The notes below the pieces were generated by a model. The model was given only the letters and a program-made list of their open reading frames with translations, had not been told where the DNA came from and made no database searches. A DNA stretch of 64,000 nucleotides from Accumulibacter sp. GTDB taxonomy: Bacteria > Pseudomonadota > Gammaproteobacteria > Burkholderiales > Rhodocyclaceae. The position numbers and the translations under genes are program-made. This document shows, one piece after another, positions 18,628 to 27,050 of the stretch. The stretch covers positions 1 to 64,000 of the forward strand of contig JAFLDO010000005.1 of assembly GCA_017302455.1 (NCBI GenBank), read 5' to 3'. Each line of letters starts with the position of its first letter. The stretch's first letter is position 1.

Positions 18628-19725
18628 ATGCAAACCGCGACCATCAGCTTCGACACTTTCAACCAGTTGCGCGACGAGGAAAGCCATCAGCGCATCCGTG
18701 CGGCGCGCGAGCGCCTCGGTGACCGAGCCGTTCTCCTGTGTCATCACTATCAGCGTGCCGACGTCTATCAGTATGCCGATCTGACCGGCGACTCCTTGAA
18801 GCTGTCGCGTCTGGCCTCGCAGACCGAGTCGGAGTTCATCGTCTTCTGCGGCGTCCATTTCATGGCCGAAGTTGCGGACATCATGTCGAAGCCGGACCAG
18901 ATAGCCATTCTCCCTGACCTGGCGGCCGGCTGCTCGATGGCAGACATGGCCAATCTCGCCAAGGTCGAACGCTGCTGGCGCGAACTGGGCGAGGTGCTCG
19001 ACGTCGAGCAGCAGGTCACTCCGGTGACCTACATCAACTCGGCGGCCGATCTCAAGGCGTTCTGTGGTGCGCGCGGCGGCATCGTATGCACCTCGTCGAA
19101 TGCCGGGACGATTGCCGCCTGGGCCTTTGAGCGTCGGGAGAAGATTCTCTTCTTTCCGGACCAGCATCTCGGGCGGTGGACCGGCTACCAGATGGGAATT
19201 CCACTGGATGAGATGATGGTCTGGGATCCCGATCTCGAGATGGGGGGTCTGACGGCAGAGCAGATCCGGCGCGCCAGACTCCTGCTCTGGAAAGGCCATT
19301 GCTCGGTGCACCAGATGTTCCAGCCCGCGCATATCCTGCGCTTCCGTAACCAGCATCCGGACGGTCTGGTGATCGCTCACCCGGAATGCAGCTTCGAAGT
19401 CTGCAGGCAGTCCGACTTTGTCGGATCAACCGAGCATATCGTCCGCACCATCAAGGAAGCCCCGGCGAACACGCGCTGGCTGGTCGGCACCGAACTCAAC
19501 CTGGTGAACCGGTTGGCAGAAGAAGTGAAGGGTGAAGGCAAGATCGTGCAGTTCATGGCTCCCACGGTCTGCATGTGTTCGACGATGCAGCGGATCGACC
19601 CGCAGCATCTGGCGTGGACGCTCGAGAATCTGGCCGAAGGCACGGTCGTCAATCAGATCCAGGTGCCGGAGCATGAGCGGGAACTTGCCAAGCTGGCGCT
19701 CGACAGGATGCTCGGCGTATCTTAG
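18628..19725 (+). CDS. nadA: Quinolinate synthase A
   Basis: 365 aa. Condenses iminoaspartate with dihydroxyacetone phosphate to quinolinate in NAD synthesis, using a [4Fe-4S] cluster. Typical segments are LCHHYQRADVYQYADLTGDS, IVFCGVHFMAE, LAAGCSMADM, VCTSSNAGTI, FFPDQHLG, AHPECSFEV and APTVCMCSTM, which include the cluster cysteines. Length and motifs are complete. nadB and nadC are not in the window. Confidence 0.96.
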   Translation: MQTATISFDTFNQLRDEESHQRIRAARERLGDRAVLLCHHYQRADVYQYADLTGDSLKLSRLASQTESEFIVFCGVHFMAEVADIMSKPDQIAILPDLAAGCSMADMANLAKVERCWRELGEVLDVEQQVTPVTYINSAADLKAFCGARGGIVCTSSNAGTIAAWAFERREKILFFPDQHLGRWTGYQMGIPLDEMMVWDPDLEMGGLTAEQIRRARLLLWKGHCSVHQMFQPAHILRFRNQHPDGLVIAHPECSFEVCRQSDFVGSTEHIVRTIKEAPANTRWLVGTELNLVNRLAEEVKGEGKIVQFMAPTVCMCSTMQRIDPQHLAWTLENLAEGTVVNQIQVPEHERELAKLALDRMLGVS

Positions 19726-19782
19726 TTTGTGGCACGCCAACTCATCGTCGATGCGAAGCCAGTCCGGCCAGGAGTTCCGAAC

Positions 19783-20721
19783 ATGCCCGTAGTATCAGTT
19801 GTCATTCCCGCCTACAACTGTGCGCTCTACATTGGCGAGACCCTGGCCAGCATCCTCGCGCAAGAGGCCGCCGAGCTCGAGATCATCGTCATCAACGATG
19901 GTTCCACGGATGAGACGGGCGCGATCGCGCGTAGCTTCGGCGAACCCGTCAGAGTCATCGACCAACCCAACTCCGGCGTCTGCGCCGCACGCAACCACGG
20001 GATCAGGGAAGCGCGAGGCGAGTTCATTGCGTTGGTCGACCACGACGATTACTGGTTGCCAAACAAGCTGGCCAACCAGTTGGCCGCTTTTGCGGACAAC
20101 CCGCAGGTCGACGTGGTGTTTACAGCGTTCGTCTGGTGGCGACAGGAGAGCGAGGGGGGACGGTTCCCGCAGCCTGCGAGTTTCGCAGCGCAGGCGGCGC
20201 CACAGGGAATCGACAGTGACTTTTCCGGCTGGATCTATCACCAAATGCTTCTTGATAGCTGGGTGCTCACCAGTACGGCCCTGGCGCGTTCGGCTGTAGT
20301 GCGCGCGAGTGGGGGATTCGACGAAACCCTTCCCTTCAGTGAAGATTGGGACTTCTGGCTGCGGGTGGCAAGAACTTCGCAGTTTCTCAAGCTGCGCGAA
20401 GCGACAACACTCTATCGCCAGCACCCCCACCAGGGCTCACGCGTGACCCGGGCGCTCGATTACCGGACCCGGCTTCTCGAGCAGGCGTCACGGCAATGGG
20501 GACTGTCCAGCCAGGATGGGCGCTGCGTGGCGCCAGGCGTGTTCAGGCGGCAACTGGCACAGTACTCTGCGAGCTTTGGCCTGGGGCATCTGCAGGGCGG
20601 GCCTGGCGCCAGTCGCCTCATTGCTGCCAAGGCCTTTCTCAAGGCGTGGCGGATCGATCCCACGTACTGGAAGAGCCTCCTGTATCTGGCAGCAACGCCG
20701 TTTTACGGGAAGTCCAGGTAG
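19783..20721 (+). CDS. Family 2 glycosyltransferase
   Basis: 312 aa from ATG 19783, which has AGGAG 8 nt upstream; an earlier GTG at 19729 is weaker. GT-A fold signatures are VSVVIPAYNC (about 3-12), INDGSTDETG, NSGVCAARNHGI and the metal-binding acidic cluster ALVDHDDYW. There is no membrane segment until a possible amphipathic C-terminus. It transfers a sugar from a nucleotide sugar, but neither donor nor acceptor can be told from sequence. It is isolated from any polysaccharide cluster, between nadA and hsp33. Confidence 0.88.
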   Translation: MPVVSVVIPAYNCALYIGETLASILAQEAAELEIIVINDGSTDETGAIARSFGEPVRVIDQPNSGVCAARNHGIREARGEFIALVDHDDYWLPNKLANQLAAFADNPQVDVVFTAFVWWRQESEGGRFPQPASFAAQAAPQGIDSDFSGWIYHQMLLDSWVLTSTALARSAVVRASGGFDETLPFSEDWDFWLRVARTSQFLKLREATTLYRQHPHQGSRVTRALDYRTRLLEQASRQWGLSSQDGRCVAPGVFRRQLAQYSASFGLGHLQGGPGASRLIAAKAFLKAWRIDPTYWKSLLYLAATPFYGKSR

Positions 20722-20737
20722 CCGATGTCGACAGCTC

Positions 20738-21607
20738 ATGGTCAGTGATTGCTTGTGGCGCTTTCTCTTCGACGATCTCGACATCAGCGGTGCGTTTGTT
20801 CGCCTGGGGCCGGTGTGGCGGAACATGCTCGATGGACGCGGCTATCCGGCGCCCGTTGCCCGCCTCCTCGGTGAACTGACGGCGACCACCCTGCTGCTCG
20901 GCGGCAAGCTGAAACAGCCGGGGCGCCTGACTGTCCAGTTGCGCGGCAACGGACCGATTTCCCTGTTGGTCATCGACTGTGACGAGCAACTGCACATCCG
21001 CGGCATGGCCAGGTTCAGCGCGCCACTGGCCGGCGAGTCGGCTCCGGAACTGCTCGGTGACGGGCAACTGCTCTTGTCTCTCGACATGCCGTCGATGCGC
21101 GAACCCTACCAGAGCATCGTGCCGCTTGCCGGCACCAGCGTCGCCGAGATTTTCGAGCACTACCTCGGTCAGTCGGACCAGTTACCGTCACGCTTCCTTC
21201 TTGTCACGACGCCAGATGCCGCCGCCGGACTGCTGGTGCAGAGAATGCCCGGCGCCGACGCCTGCGATGCCGACGGCTGGGCGCGCATCGAGGCGCTCGC
21301 CGCAACGGTGCGCCCCGCCGAAATACTGTCGCTACCCGCCGACCAACTGCTGCTCCGGCTCTTTCCGGACGAAGCCGTTCGCCTGTTTGCCGCCCGGACG
21401 GTTGCCTACCACTGCCCCGAGGACTGGCAGAAGGTACGTTCCATGCTGCGCGTCCTCGGTCCGGCCGAGGTTTATGCCGCTCTGCACGAGCAAGGCGAGG
21501 TGGTCATCCGGGATGAAATCTGCAATCGCGAATACCGTTTCGACGAAGCCGCAGTCGACGAGATCTTTGGCGGGTCTTCACCGGGCGAGCCGCCGACCAT
21601 TCATTGA
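20738..21607 (+). CDS. hslO: Hsp33-family chaperone with incomplete zinc switch
   Basis: 289 aa. The N-terminal domain is typical Hsp33 (RFLFDDLDISGAFVRL, LLGELTATTLLLGGKLK, SIVPLAGTSVAEIFEHYL), as is the helical linker. Redox-activated Hsp33 needs four zinc cysteines, CxC and CxxC, in the C-terminal domain. Here only C226 (YHCPED) and C262 (DEICN) remain; the partner positions are Y224 and D259. The classic disulfide switch therefore cannot form in the standard way, although C226 and C262 could still pair. The start ATG 20738 is chosen from family alignment; no strong ribosome-binding site is seen. Confidence 0.87.
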   Translation: MVSDCLWRFLFDDLDISGAFVRLGPVWRNMLDGRGYPAPVARLLGELTATTLLLGGKLKQPGRLTVQLRGNGPISLLVIDCDEQLHIRGMARFSAPLAGESAPELLGDGQLLLSLDMPSMREPYQSIVPLAGTSVAEIFEHYLGQSDQLPSRFLLVTTPDAAAGLLVQRMPGADACDADGWARIEALAATVRPAEILSLPADQLLLRLFPDEAVRLFAARTVAYHCPEDWQKVRSMLRVLGPAEVYAALHEQGEVVIRDEICNREYRFDEAAVDEIFGGSSPGEPPTIH

Positions 21608-21684
21608 GCGGTGCCTGCCCGCGCCGACGCGCCGGCCCCGATGTGCCTCGACCGGCGGGCAAGCGGCCGCCTGGGGCGCCTGTC

Positions 21685-23094
21685 TCAGAGCACCTTGCCA
21701 GGATTCATCAGGCCCTGCGGATCCAGCACGCGCTTGATGGCACGCATCATCTCGATCTCCACCGGGCTCTTGTAGCGGAGAAGCTCGTCGCGCTTCAACT
21801 GTCCGATGCCGTGTTCGGCGCTGATGCTGCCGCCCAGTTCGTCGACCAGATCATGGACGATGCGGTTCACTGTCGGCTGCGCGGCCAGAAAGGCGGCGTT
21901 CAGGCCGGCCGCCGCTTGCGACTGGTTGTAATGCAGATTGCCGTCGCCGATATGCCCAAACGCGACGATGCGAAGTCCCGGAAACGCCTCGGTCAGCGCC
22001 TGGTCGGCACGTTCCACGAACTCTGGAATGCGCGATATCGGTACCGAGACATCGTGCTTGATGCTCAGTCCGTCGATTCTCTGCGCCTCTCCGATGTTCT
22101 CGCGCATGGCCCACAGGCGCCTGGCCTGCTCGCCACTCTGCGCCAGTACGGCGTCGCTGATCGTGCCACTGGCCAGAGCCTCCGCGAGCAGCGCGCCCAG
22201 TGCTTCGCGCAGTTCGCCCTCGTCGCCACCCGCCGACAGTTCGATCAACAGGTGCCAGGGGCTTGCCGACAAGGCCGGATGCGGCCCCGGGATATGCTGG
22301 CGCACCAGGCCAAGGGCGACGTCGGAGACCAGTTCGCAGGCCGTCAGCGTCGAAGCAAAGCGCGCCTGAAGGTCCGCGAGCAGGCGAACTGCCGCTGCCG
22401 GTGAGGCGATCGCCAGCCAGGCGGTGGCATTCGCGCGCGGCAGCGGAAACAGCTTCAGTACCGCCGCGGTGATGATGCCGAGCGTTCCCTCGGCGCCGAT
22501 GAACAGATGTTTCAGGTCGTATCCGGTGTTGTCCTTGCGCAGACCGCGCAGTCCGTCCCAGATCTCGCCGCTCGCCAGGACGACTTCCAGACCGAGCGTC
22601 AGGTCACGCGCGTTCCCGTAGCGCAGGACCTGTACTCCGCCGGCGTTGGTGGACAGGTTGCCGCCGATCTGGCAGCTTCCCTCGGCCGCCAGTGACAGCG
22701 GGAAGAGGCGTCCCGCCTGGGCCGCGGCCGCCTGCAGGGTCGCCAGTACGCAGCCCGCCTCGACGGTCATGGTGTTGTTTGCCGTGTCGATCTGGCGCAC
22801 GCGATTCAAGCGGGTCAGGCTGACCACCACGGCGTGGCCATCGCCAGCGGGGGTCGCCGCACCGCACAGACCGGTATTGCCGCCCTGCGGTACGATCGGC
22901 ATGGCCGCTTCGGCACAGGCACGCACCACCGCGGCCACGGCAGCCGTACTGGCGGGGCGGACGACACAAGTTGCCGCCCCGCGGTAGCGACCACGCCAGT
23001 CGGCAAGGTAGGCAGACATGTCGGCTGCGGACGTCAGCACCTGGTCCGCGCCGAGCAGGTCGGCAAGGGTTCTGATCAACGGCGCATCTTTCAC
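21685..23094 (-). CDS. FAD-linked 2-hydroxyacid dehydrogenase (D-lactate / D-2-hydroxyglutarate type)
   Basis: 469 aa, soluble. The FAD-binding PCMH domain occupies the first 210 or so residues (VVRPASTAAVAAVV, PQGGNTGLCG, GGNLSTNAGGVQVLRYGN, GAEGTLGIIT). The C-terminal domain has VAFGHIGDGNLHYN, AEHGIGQLKRDEL and the closing NPGKVL, with the His residues that bind metal and substrate. The family covers GlcD, D-lactate dehydrogenase and D-2-hydroxyglutarate dehydrogenase. Without iron-sulfur partners (glcE/glcF) alongside, the last two are more likely. Sequence alone does not choose between them. Confidence 0.85.
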   Translation of the reverse strand: MKDAPLIRTLADLLGADQVLTSAADMSAYLADWRGRYRGAATCVVRPASTAAVAAVVRACAEAAMPIVPQGGNTGLCGAATPAGDGHAVVVSLTRLNRVRQIDTANNTMTVEAGCVLATLQAAAAQAGRLFPLSLAAEGSCQIGGNLSTNAGGVQVLRYGNARDLTLGLEVVLASGEIWDGLRGLRKDNTGYDLKHLFIGAEGTLGIITAAVLKLFPLPRANATAWLAIASPAAAVRLLADLQARFASTLTACELVSDVALGLVRQHIPGPHPALSASPWHLLIELSAGGDEGELREALGALLAEALASGTISDAVLAQSGEQARRLWAMRENIGEAQRIDGLSIKHDVSVPISRIPEFVERADQALTEAFPGLRIVAFGHIGDGNLHYNQSQAAAGLNAAFLAAQPTVNRIVHDLVDELGGSISAEHGIGQLKRDELLRYKSPVEIEMMRAIKRVLDPQGLMNPGKVL

Positions 23095-23597
23095 GGATCA
23101 CCTCTGGGCAAGAAGCGGGGGGAGACCGGGGGCGAACCTGCACTGCCGGTGACTGCACAGGCTGCCGACCGAGGGAAGTCCGGCGTCACGTGGGCACCTC
23201 GCGTACCGACGTCAGCAGCGATTGTAAGGGCCTGGAGTGCCGACAGGAGGAACTGGCGCACACCGTGTCGAGGAGACAAGGGGCCTCGCCTGGACGAGAC
23301 GCGAGTCGACCGAGGCGCGTGCGAGAGCTGCTGTGGGAGATTTATCCGGGCAATACTGCCGGATGTTGGAAGGGTCTTTGATAAAACCGGCAATTGGTGC
23401 GAAGATTCGGGGCGTCGCCATTGCTTCCCTGCCGCCGGGTATCTCATCGTGAATCCGCAACTGCCTTACCATCACAGTGGCCAGGATCGGCCACCTCGCC
23501 AGTCGCGCGGAATTCCTGTTCATCGTTCATCGCTCCGCGCCCTGAGCCCGCGCGCGCAGGGCGTCGCCGGGCGAGTAAAGCGCACACGGAGGTGGCC
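23095..23597. other. Divergent intergenic region without a recognisable gene
   Basis: 503 bp between the divergent FAD-oxidase and glucokinase genes. Open frames here have basic, low-complexity products and no conserved features. It presumably carries both promoters; I could not pick a convincing -35/-10 pair. Confidence 0.6.
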
Positions 23598-24563
23598 ATG
23601 ATCCCCGGTGCGCGGCTGGTAGCCGACATCGGCGGCACCCACGCCCGCTTCGCACTGCTCGACGAGCGCGGCCTGCCGGAACGGGTGCGCGTGCTTGCGG
23701 TGGCCGACTACGCGGGTCCGGTGGAGGCCGTTCAGGCCTATCTCCACGAGTTCGGCAGCCCGCCCTTGCGCGCCGCCGCGCTTGCCCTGGCCGCCCCGGT
23801 CCATGCTGACGTGATCCGCATGACCAATGCCGATTGGGTCTTCGTGCGCGCCGACATCATGGCCCGACTGGGCTTGGCGCAGTTGCTGCTGCTCAACGAC
23901 TTTGCGGCTCTCGCCCTGTCGCTGCCGCATCTCGCTGCCGCCGACCTGCGTCAGGTTGGCGGTGGGACCGCCGTCGCGCTGGCACCGAAGGCGGTCCTTG
24001 GGCCCGGCACCGGTCTCGGTGTCTCCGGCGTGTTCTACGCGCGCGGGCGCTGGCTGGCCTTGACGGGAGAGGGCGGACACTGCTCGCTGGCGCCGGGCGA
24101 CCGGCGCGAGGCGGAGATTCTGGCTCTTGCCTGGCGCGAGTTCGCGCACGTCTCGGCCGAGCGCCTGCTTTCCGGTAGTGGCCTGCCGCTGCTGTATCGT
24201 CTGGTCGGTGAAGTCGATGGCTGGTCCGGCGAACCCCTGGCGACGCCCGAGATCGTCGCCCGTGCCGTGTCTGGGGACGATCCACGCTGCCGGGCAGTCA
24301 TCGATACCCTGTGCGCGATGCTCGGGGCAATGGCAGGAAATCTTGCCTTGACACTGGGTGCCCAGGGTGGCGTGTATGTCGGTGGTGGTATCATTCCACG
24401 GCTCGGCGACCTGTTTGATCGGTCAGCCTTTCGCACCCGCTTCGAGGCCAAGGGGCGCTTCGCTTCCTACTTGGTCGCCATCCCGACGTATGTGATGCTG
24501 TGTCCTACGCCGGCCCTGCTGGGTTCTGCCCATGCTCTGGCCGACAGCGAGGGTTGCCCATGA
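23598..24563 (+). CDS. glk: Glucokinase
   Basis: 321 aa. Phosphorylates glucose to glucose-6-phosphate with ATP in the cytosol. The bacterial Glk/ASKHA pattern is clear: LVADIGGTHARFAL (about 7-20), the ALALAAPVHAD and TNADWVF substrate region, LLNDFAALALSL, GPGTGLGVSG, GEGGHCSLAP and VYVGGGIIPRL. ATG 23598 has GGAGG 6-7 nt upstream. It heads the glycogen-use cluster (glgP, glgB, glgX follow), so glucose released by debranching or maltodextrin breakdown would feed into it. Confidence 0.95.
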   Translation: MIPGARLVADIGGTHARFALLDERGLPERVRVLAVADYAGPVEAVQAYLHEFGSPPLRAAALALAAPVHADVIRMTNADWVFVRADIMARLGLAQLLLLNDFAALALSLPHLAAADLRQVGGGTAVALAPKAVLGPGTGLGVSGVFYARGRWLALTGEGGHCSLAPGDRREAEILALAWREFAHVSAERLLSGSGLPLLYRLVGEVDGWSGEPLATPEIVARAVSGDDPRCRAVIDTLCAMLGAMAGNLALTLGAQGGVYVGGGIIPRLGDLFDRSAFRTRFEAKGRFASYLVAIPTYVMLCPTPALLGSAHALADSEGCP

Positions 24564-24585
24564 ACCTTACTGGAGTACTTGTCTG

Positions 24586-27039
24586 ATGTCCGATTCCGCC
24601 CAACCCCAGCCCGAAAGCCCAACGCTGCGCTCCCAGATCGACCGCAAACTGCTGTGCGCGGTGGCTGCTGAGCCGACGCGAGCCAGCAAGGCGGACCTCT
24701 ACCAGGCGCTGTCGTTCGTGGCGCGTGAGAAGCTGGCCCAGCGTTGGGTTGACACCCAGAACTCCGACCGCGACGACAAGGCGCGGCGCGTCTACTATCT
24801 GTCGATGGAGTTCCTGATCGGCCGGGCCATGAACAATGCCCTGTCCGCCCTTGATCTGCGCGATCAGGCGGCGGCTGCCTTCAGCGGGCCAGGCCCGTCG
24901 CTGGACGAGGTGATGGAATGCGAACCCGATGCCGCCCTTGGCAACGGCGGTCTCGGCCGGCTGGCGGCGTGTTTTCTCGATTCGATGGCCACCCTTGGAC
25001 TGCCCTCCTGGGGCTACGGTGTCCGCTATGAGTACGGGATGTTTGCCCAGTCCATCCTCAACGGCCAGCAGGTCGAGAAGCCGGAAGCCTGGCTGCAGGA
25101 CCGTTCGCCCTGGGAGTTCCCGCGCGCCAACAAGCACTACACCGTGCGTTTCGGCGGCACCGCCGAACACCACGAAGAATGGGCAGAATGGCATGCCGCC
25201 GACTCGGTCGAGGCCAAGGCATTCGATTACGTCATCCCGGGTCATGGCACGGACCGTGTGAGCACCTTGCGCCTCTGGAAGGCGGCGGCGCCGTCCGAGA
25301 TCGACCTCGGTGCCTTCAATACCGGCGATTACCAGCGCGCCGCCGAGTTCAAGAACCACTTCGAGAACATCTCCTGGGTTCTCTACCCGAATGACAGCAC
25401 GCCCGCCGGTCGCGAACTGCGTCTGCGCCAGGAGTATTTCTTCGTCAGCGCGTCGCTGCAGGACATCCTGGTACGCCATCTGGACGAAAATGGCAGCTTG
25501 GCCAATCTGGCCGACAAGGTGGCGATACACCTCAACGACACGCATCCGGCGATCGGTGTCGCCGAGTTGATGCGCCTCCTGATCGATGATCACGGCATGA
25601 GCTGGGCCGCGGCTTGGGACCAGTGCCGGCGCATTTTCTCCTACACCAACCACACGCTGATGCCGGAGGCTCTGGAAACCTGGAAAGTGACGCTGATCCA
25701 GCGCGTGCTGCCGCGGCATCTGTTGATCATCTATCGCATCAACCAGGAGTTTCTTGACGAGGTCGTCCGTCTCTACCCTGGGGACATCGACCTCATGCGC
25801 CGGGTTTCCCTGATCGACGACGGCGGCGGGCACGACCGCGACAAGCGCGTGCGCATGGCCAATCTGTGCATCGTCGGCAGCCACCGGGTCAACGGCGTCT
25901 CGCAGCTGCACTCGGATCTCATGGTGCAGACGATCTTTGCCGACTTTGCCCGCCTCTACCCCGAGCGTTTCCACAACAAGACCAATGGCGTCACGCCGCG
26001 ACGCTGGCTGGCGCAAGCCAATCCCGGCCTCTCGGCCCTGCTCGACCAACGCCTCGCCGGTCAGGGCTGGCGCCTTGATCTGGATCGTCTGCAGGACTTG
26101 CGGGCGACTGCCGACGATGCGGCTTTCCGCAGCGCCTTCGCGGCGGCGAAGCGACACAACAAGGTTCGCCTCGCCAACTACGTGGCGCGTGAAGTCGGCA
26201 TCTCGCTGAACCCGGACAGCCTCTTCGACGTACAGGTCAAGCGGATCCACGAGTACAAAAGGCAGTTGCTGAACGTGCTGCACGTCATTACGCGCTACAA
26301 CGCCCTGCTCGACGGTTCGGCCAGCGATCTGGCGCCGCGCAGCGTCATCTTCGCGGGCAAGGCGGCATCGTCGTATCACATGGCCAAGCAGGTGATCCGG
26401 CTGATCCACGATGTCGCGGCGGTGGTGAACAACGATCCGCGAACGCGTGACCTGCTGCAGGTCGTCTTCATTCCGAACTACGGTGTTTCGGTCGCCGAAC
26501 TGATCATGCCGGCCGCCAATCTCTCGGAACAGATTTCGACCGCCGGCACCGAAGCGTCGGGTACCGGCAACATGAAACTATCGCTCAACGGGGCGCTGAC
26601 CATAGGCACCGAGGATGGCGCCAACATCGAGATTCGCGACAACGTCGGTGCCGACAACATCTTCATTTTCGGCAACAACACCGCCCAGGTCACGGCAATC
26701 AGGCAGGCCGGGCATCGGCCGATGGACATCTACCGCGACGATCCTGCCCTCAAGGAGGCCCTCGACCGCATCGACAGCGGCTTCTTTTCGCCCGGCGAAC
26801 GGCCGCGCTATCACGATATCTTCAACAGCCTGCTTCATTATGGCGACCACTACCTGCTGCTCGCCGACTACGCCGACTACGTGGCCACCCAGAAGCGTGT
26901 CGACGCCCTCTATCTGAACTCCGACGAGTGGCAGCGCAAGGCCATTCTCAACGTCGCCGGAATGGGTCCCTTCTCGGCCGACCGGACCATCAGTGACTAC
27001 GCCAACGATACCTGGAACATACGCACACACACTACGTAA
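24586..27039 (+). CDS. glgP: Glycogen/maltodextrin phosphorylase
   Basis: 817 aa, the normal length. Releases glucose-1-phosphate from non-reducing ends. Visible signatures are YLSMEFLIGRAMNNAL, ALGNGGLGRLAACFLDSMA, GYGVRYEYGMF, VKRIHEYKRQLLNVL and, near the C-terminus, EASGTGNMKLSLNGALTIGT with the PLP-binding lysine. The start MSDSAQPQ (24586) lies 23 bp after glk and is favoured over a frame extending upstream into glk. It is followed 11 bp later by glgB. Confidence 0.96.
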   Translation: MSDSAQPQPESPTLRSQIDRKLLCAVAAEPTRASKADLYQALSFVAREKLAQRWVDTQNSDRDDKARRVYYLSMEFLIGRAMNNALSALDLRDQAAAAFSGPGPSLDEVMECEPDAALGNGGLGRLAACFLDSMATLGLPSWGYGVRYEYGMFAQSILNGQQVEKPEAWLQDRSPWEFPRANKHYTVRFGGTAEHHEEWAEWHAADSVEAKAFDYVIPGHGTDRVSTLRLWKAAAPSEIDLGAFNTGDYQRAAEFKNHFENISWVLYPNDSTPAGRELRLRQEYFFVSASLQDILVRHLDENGSLANLADKVAIHLNDTHPAIGVAELMRLLIDDHGMSWAAAWDQCRRIFSYTNHTLMPEALETWKVTLIQRVLPRHLLIIYRINQEFLDEVVRLYPGDIDLMRRVSLIDDGGGHDRDKRVRMANLCIVGSHRVNGVSQLHSDLMVQTIFADFARLYPERFHNKTNGVTPRRWLAQANPGLSALLDQRLAGQGWRLDLDRLQDLRATADDAAFRSAFAAAKRHNKVRLANYVAREVGISLNPDSLFDVQVKRIHEYKRQLLNVLHVITRYNALLDGSASDLAPRSVIFAGKAASSYHMAKQVIRLIHDVAAVVNNDPRTRDLLQVVFIPNYGVSVAELIMPAANLSEQISTAGTEASGTGNMKLSLNGALTIGTEDGANIEIRDNVGADNIFIFGNNTAQVTAIRQAGHRPMDIYRDDPALKEALDRIDSGFFSPGERPRYHDIFNSLLHYGDHYLLLADYADYVATQKRVDALYLNSDEWQRKAILNVAGMGPFSADRTISDYANDTWNIRTHTT

Positions 27040-27050
27040 GGACGTCTCAA

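Noticed and set aside
21608-21684. Possible terminator between hsp33 and the FAD oxidase
   Set aside because: TGCCCGC/GCGGGCA can pair, but the loop is long and there is no U-run on either side.
24505-26409. 634-codon open frame on the minus strand
   Set aside because: Antisense to glgP, which has complete phosphorylase motifs; the antisense product has no family features.
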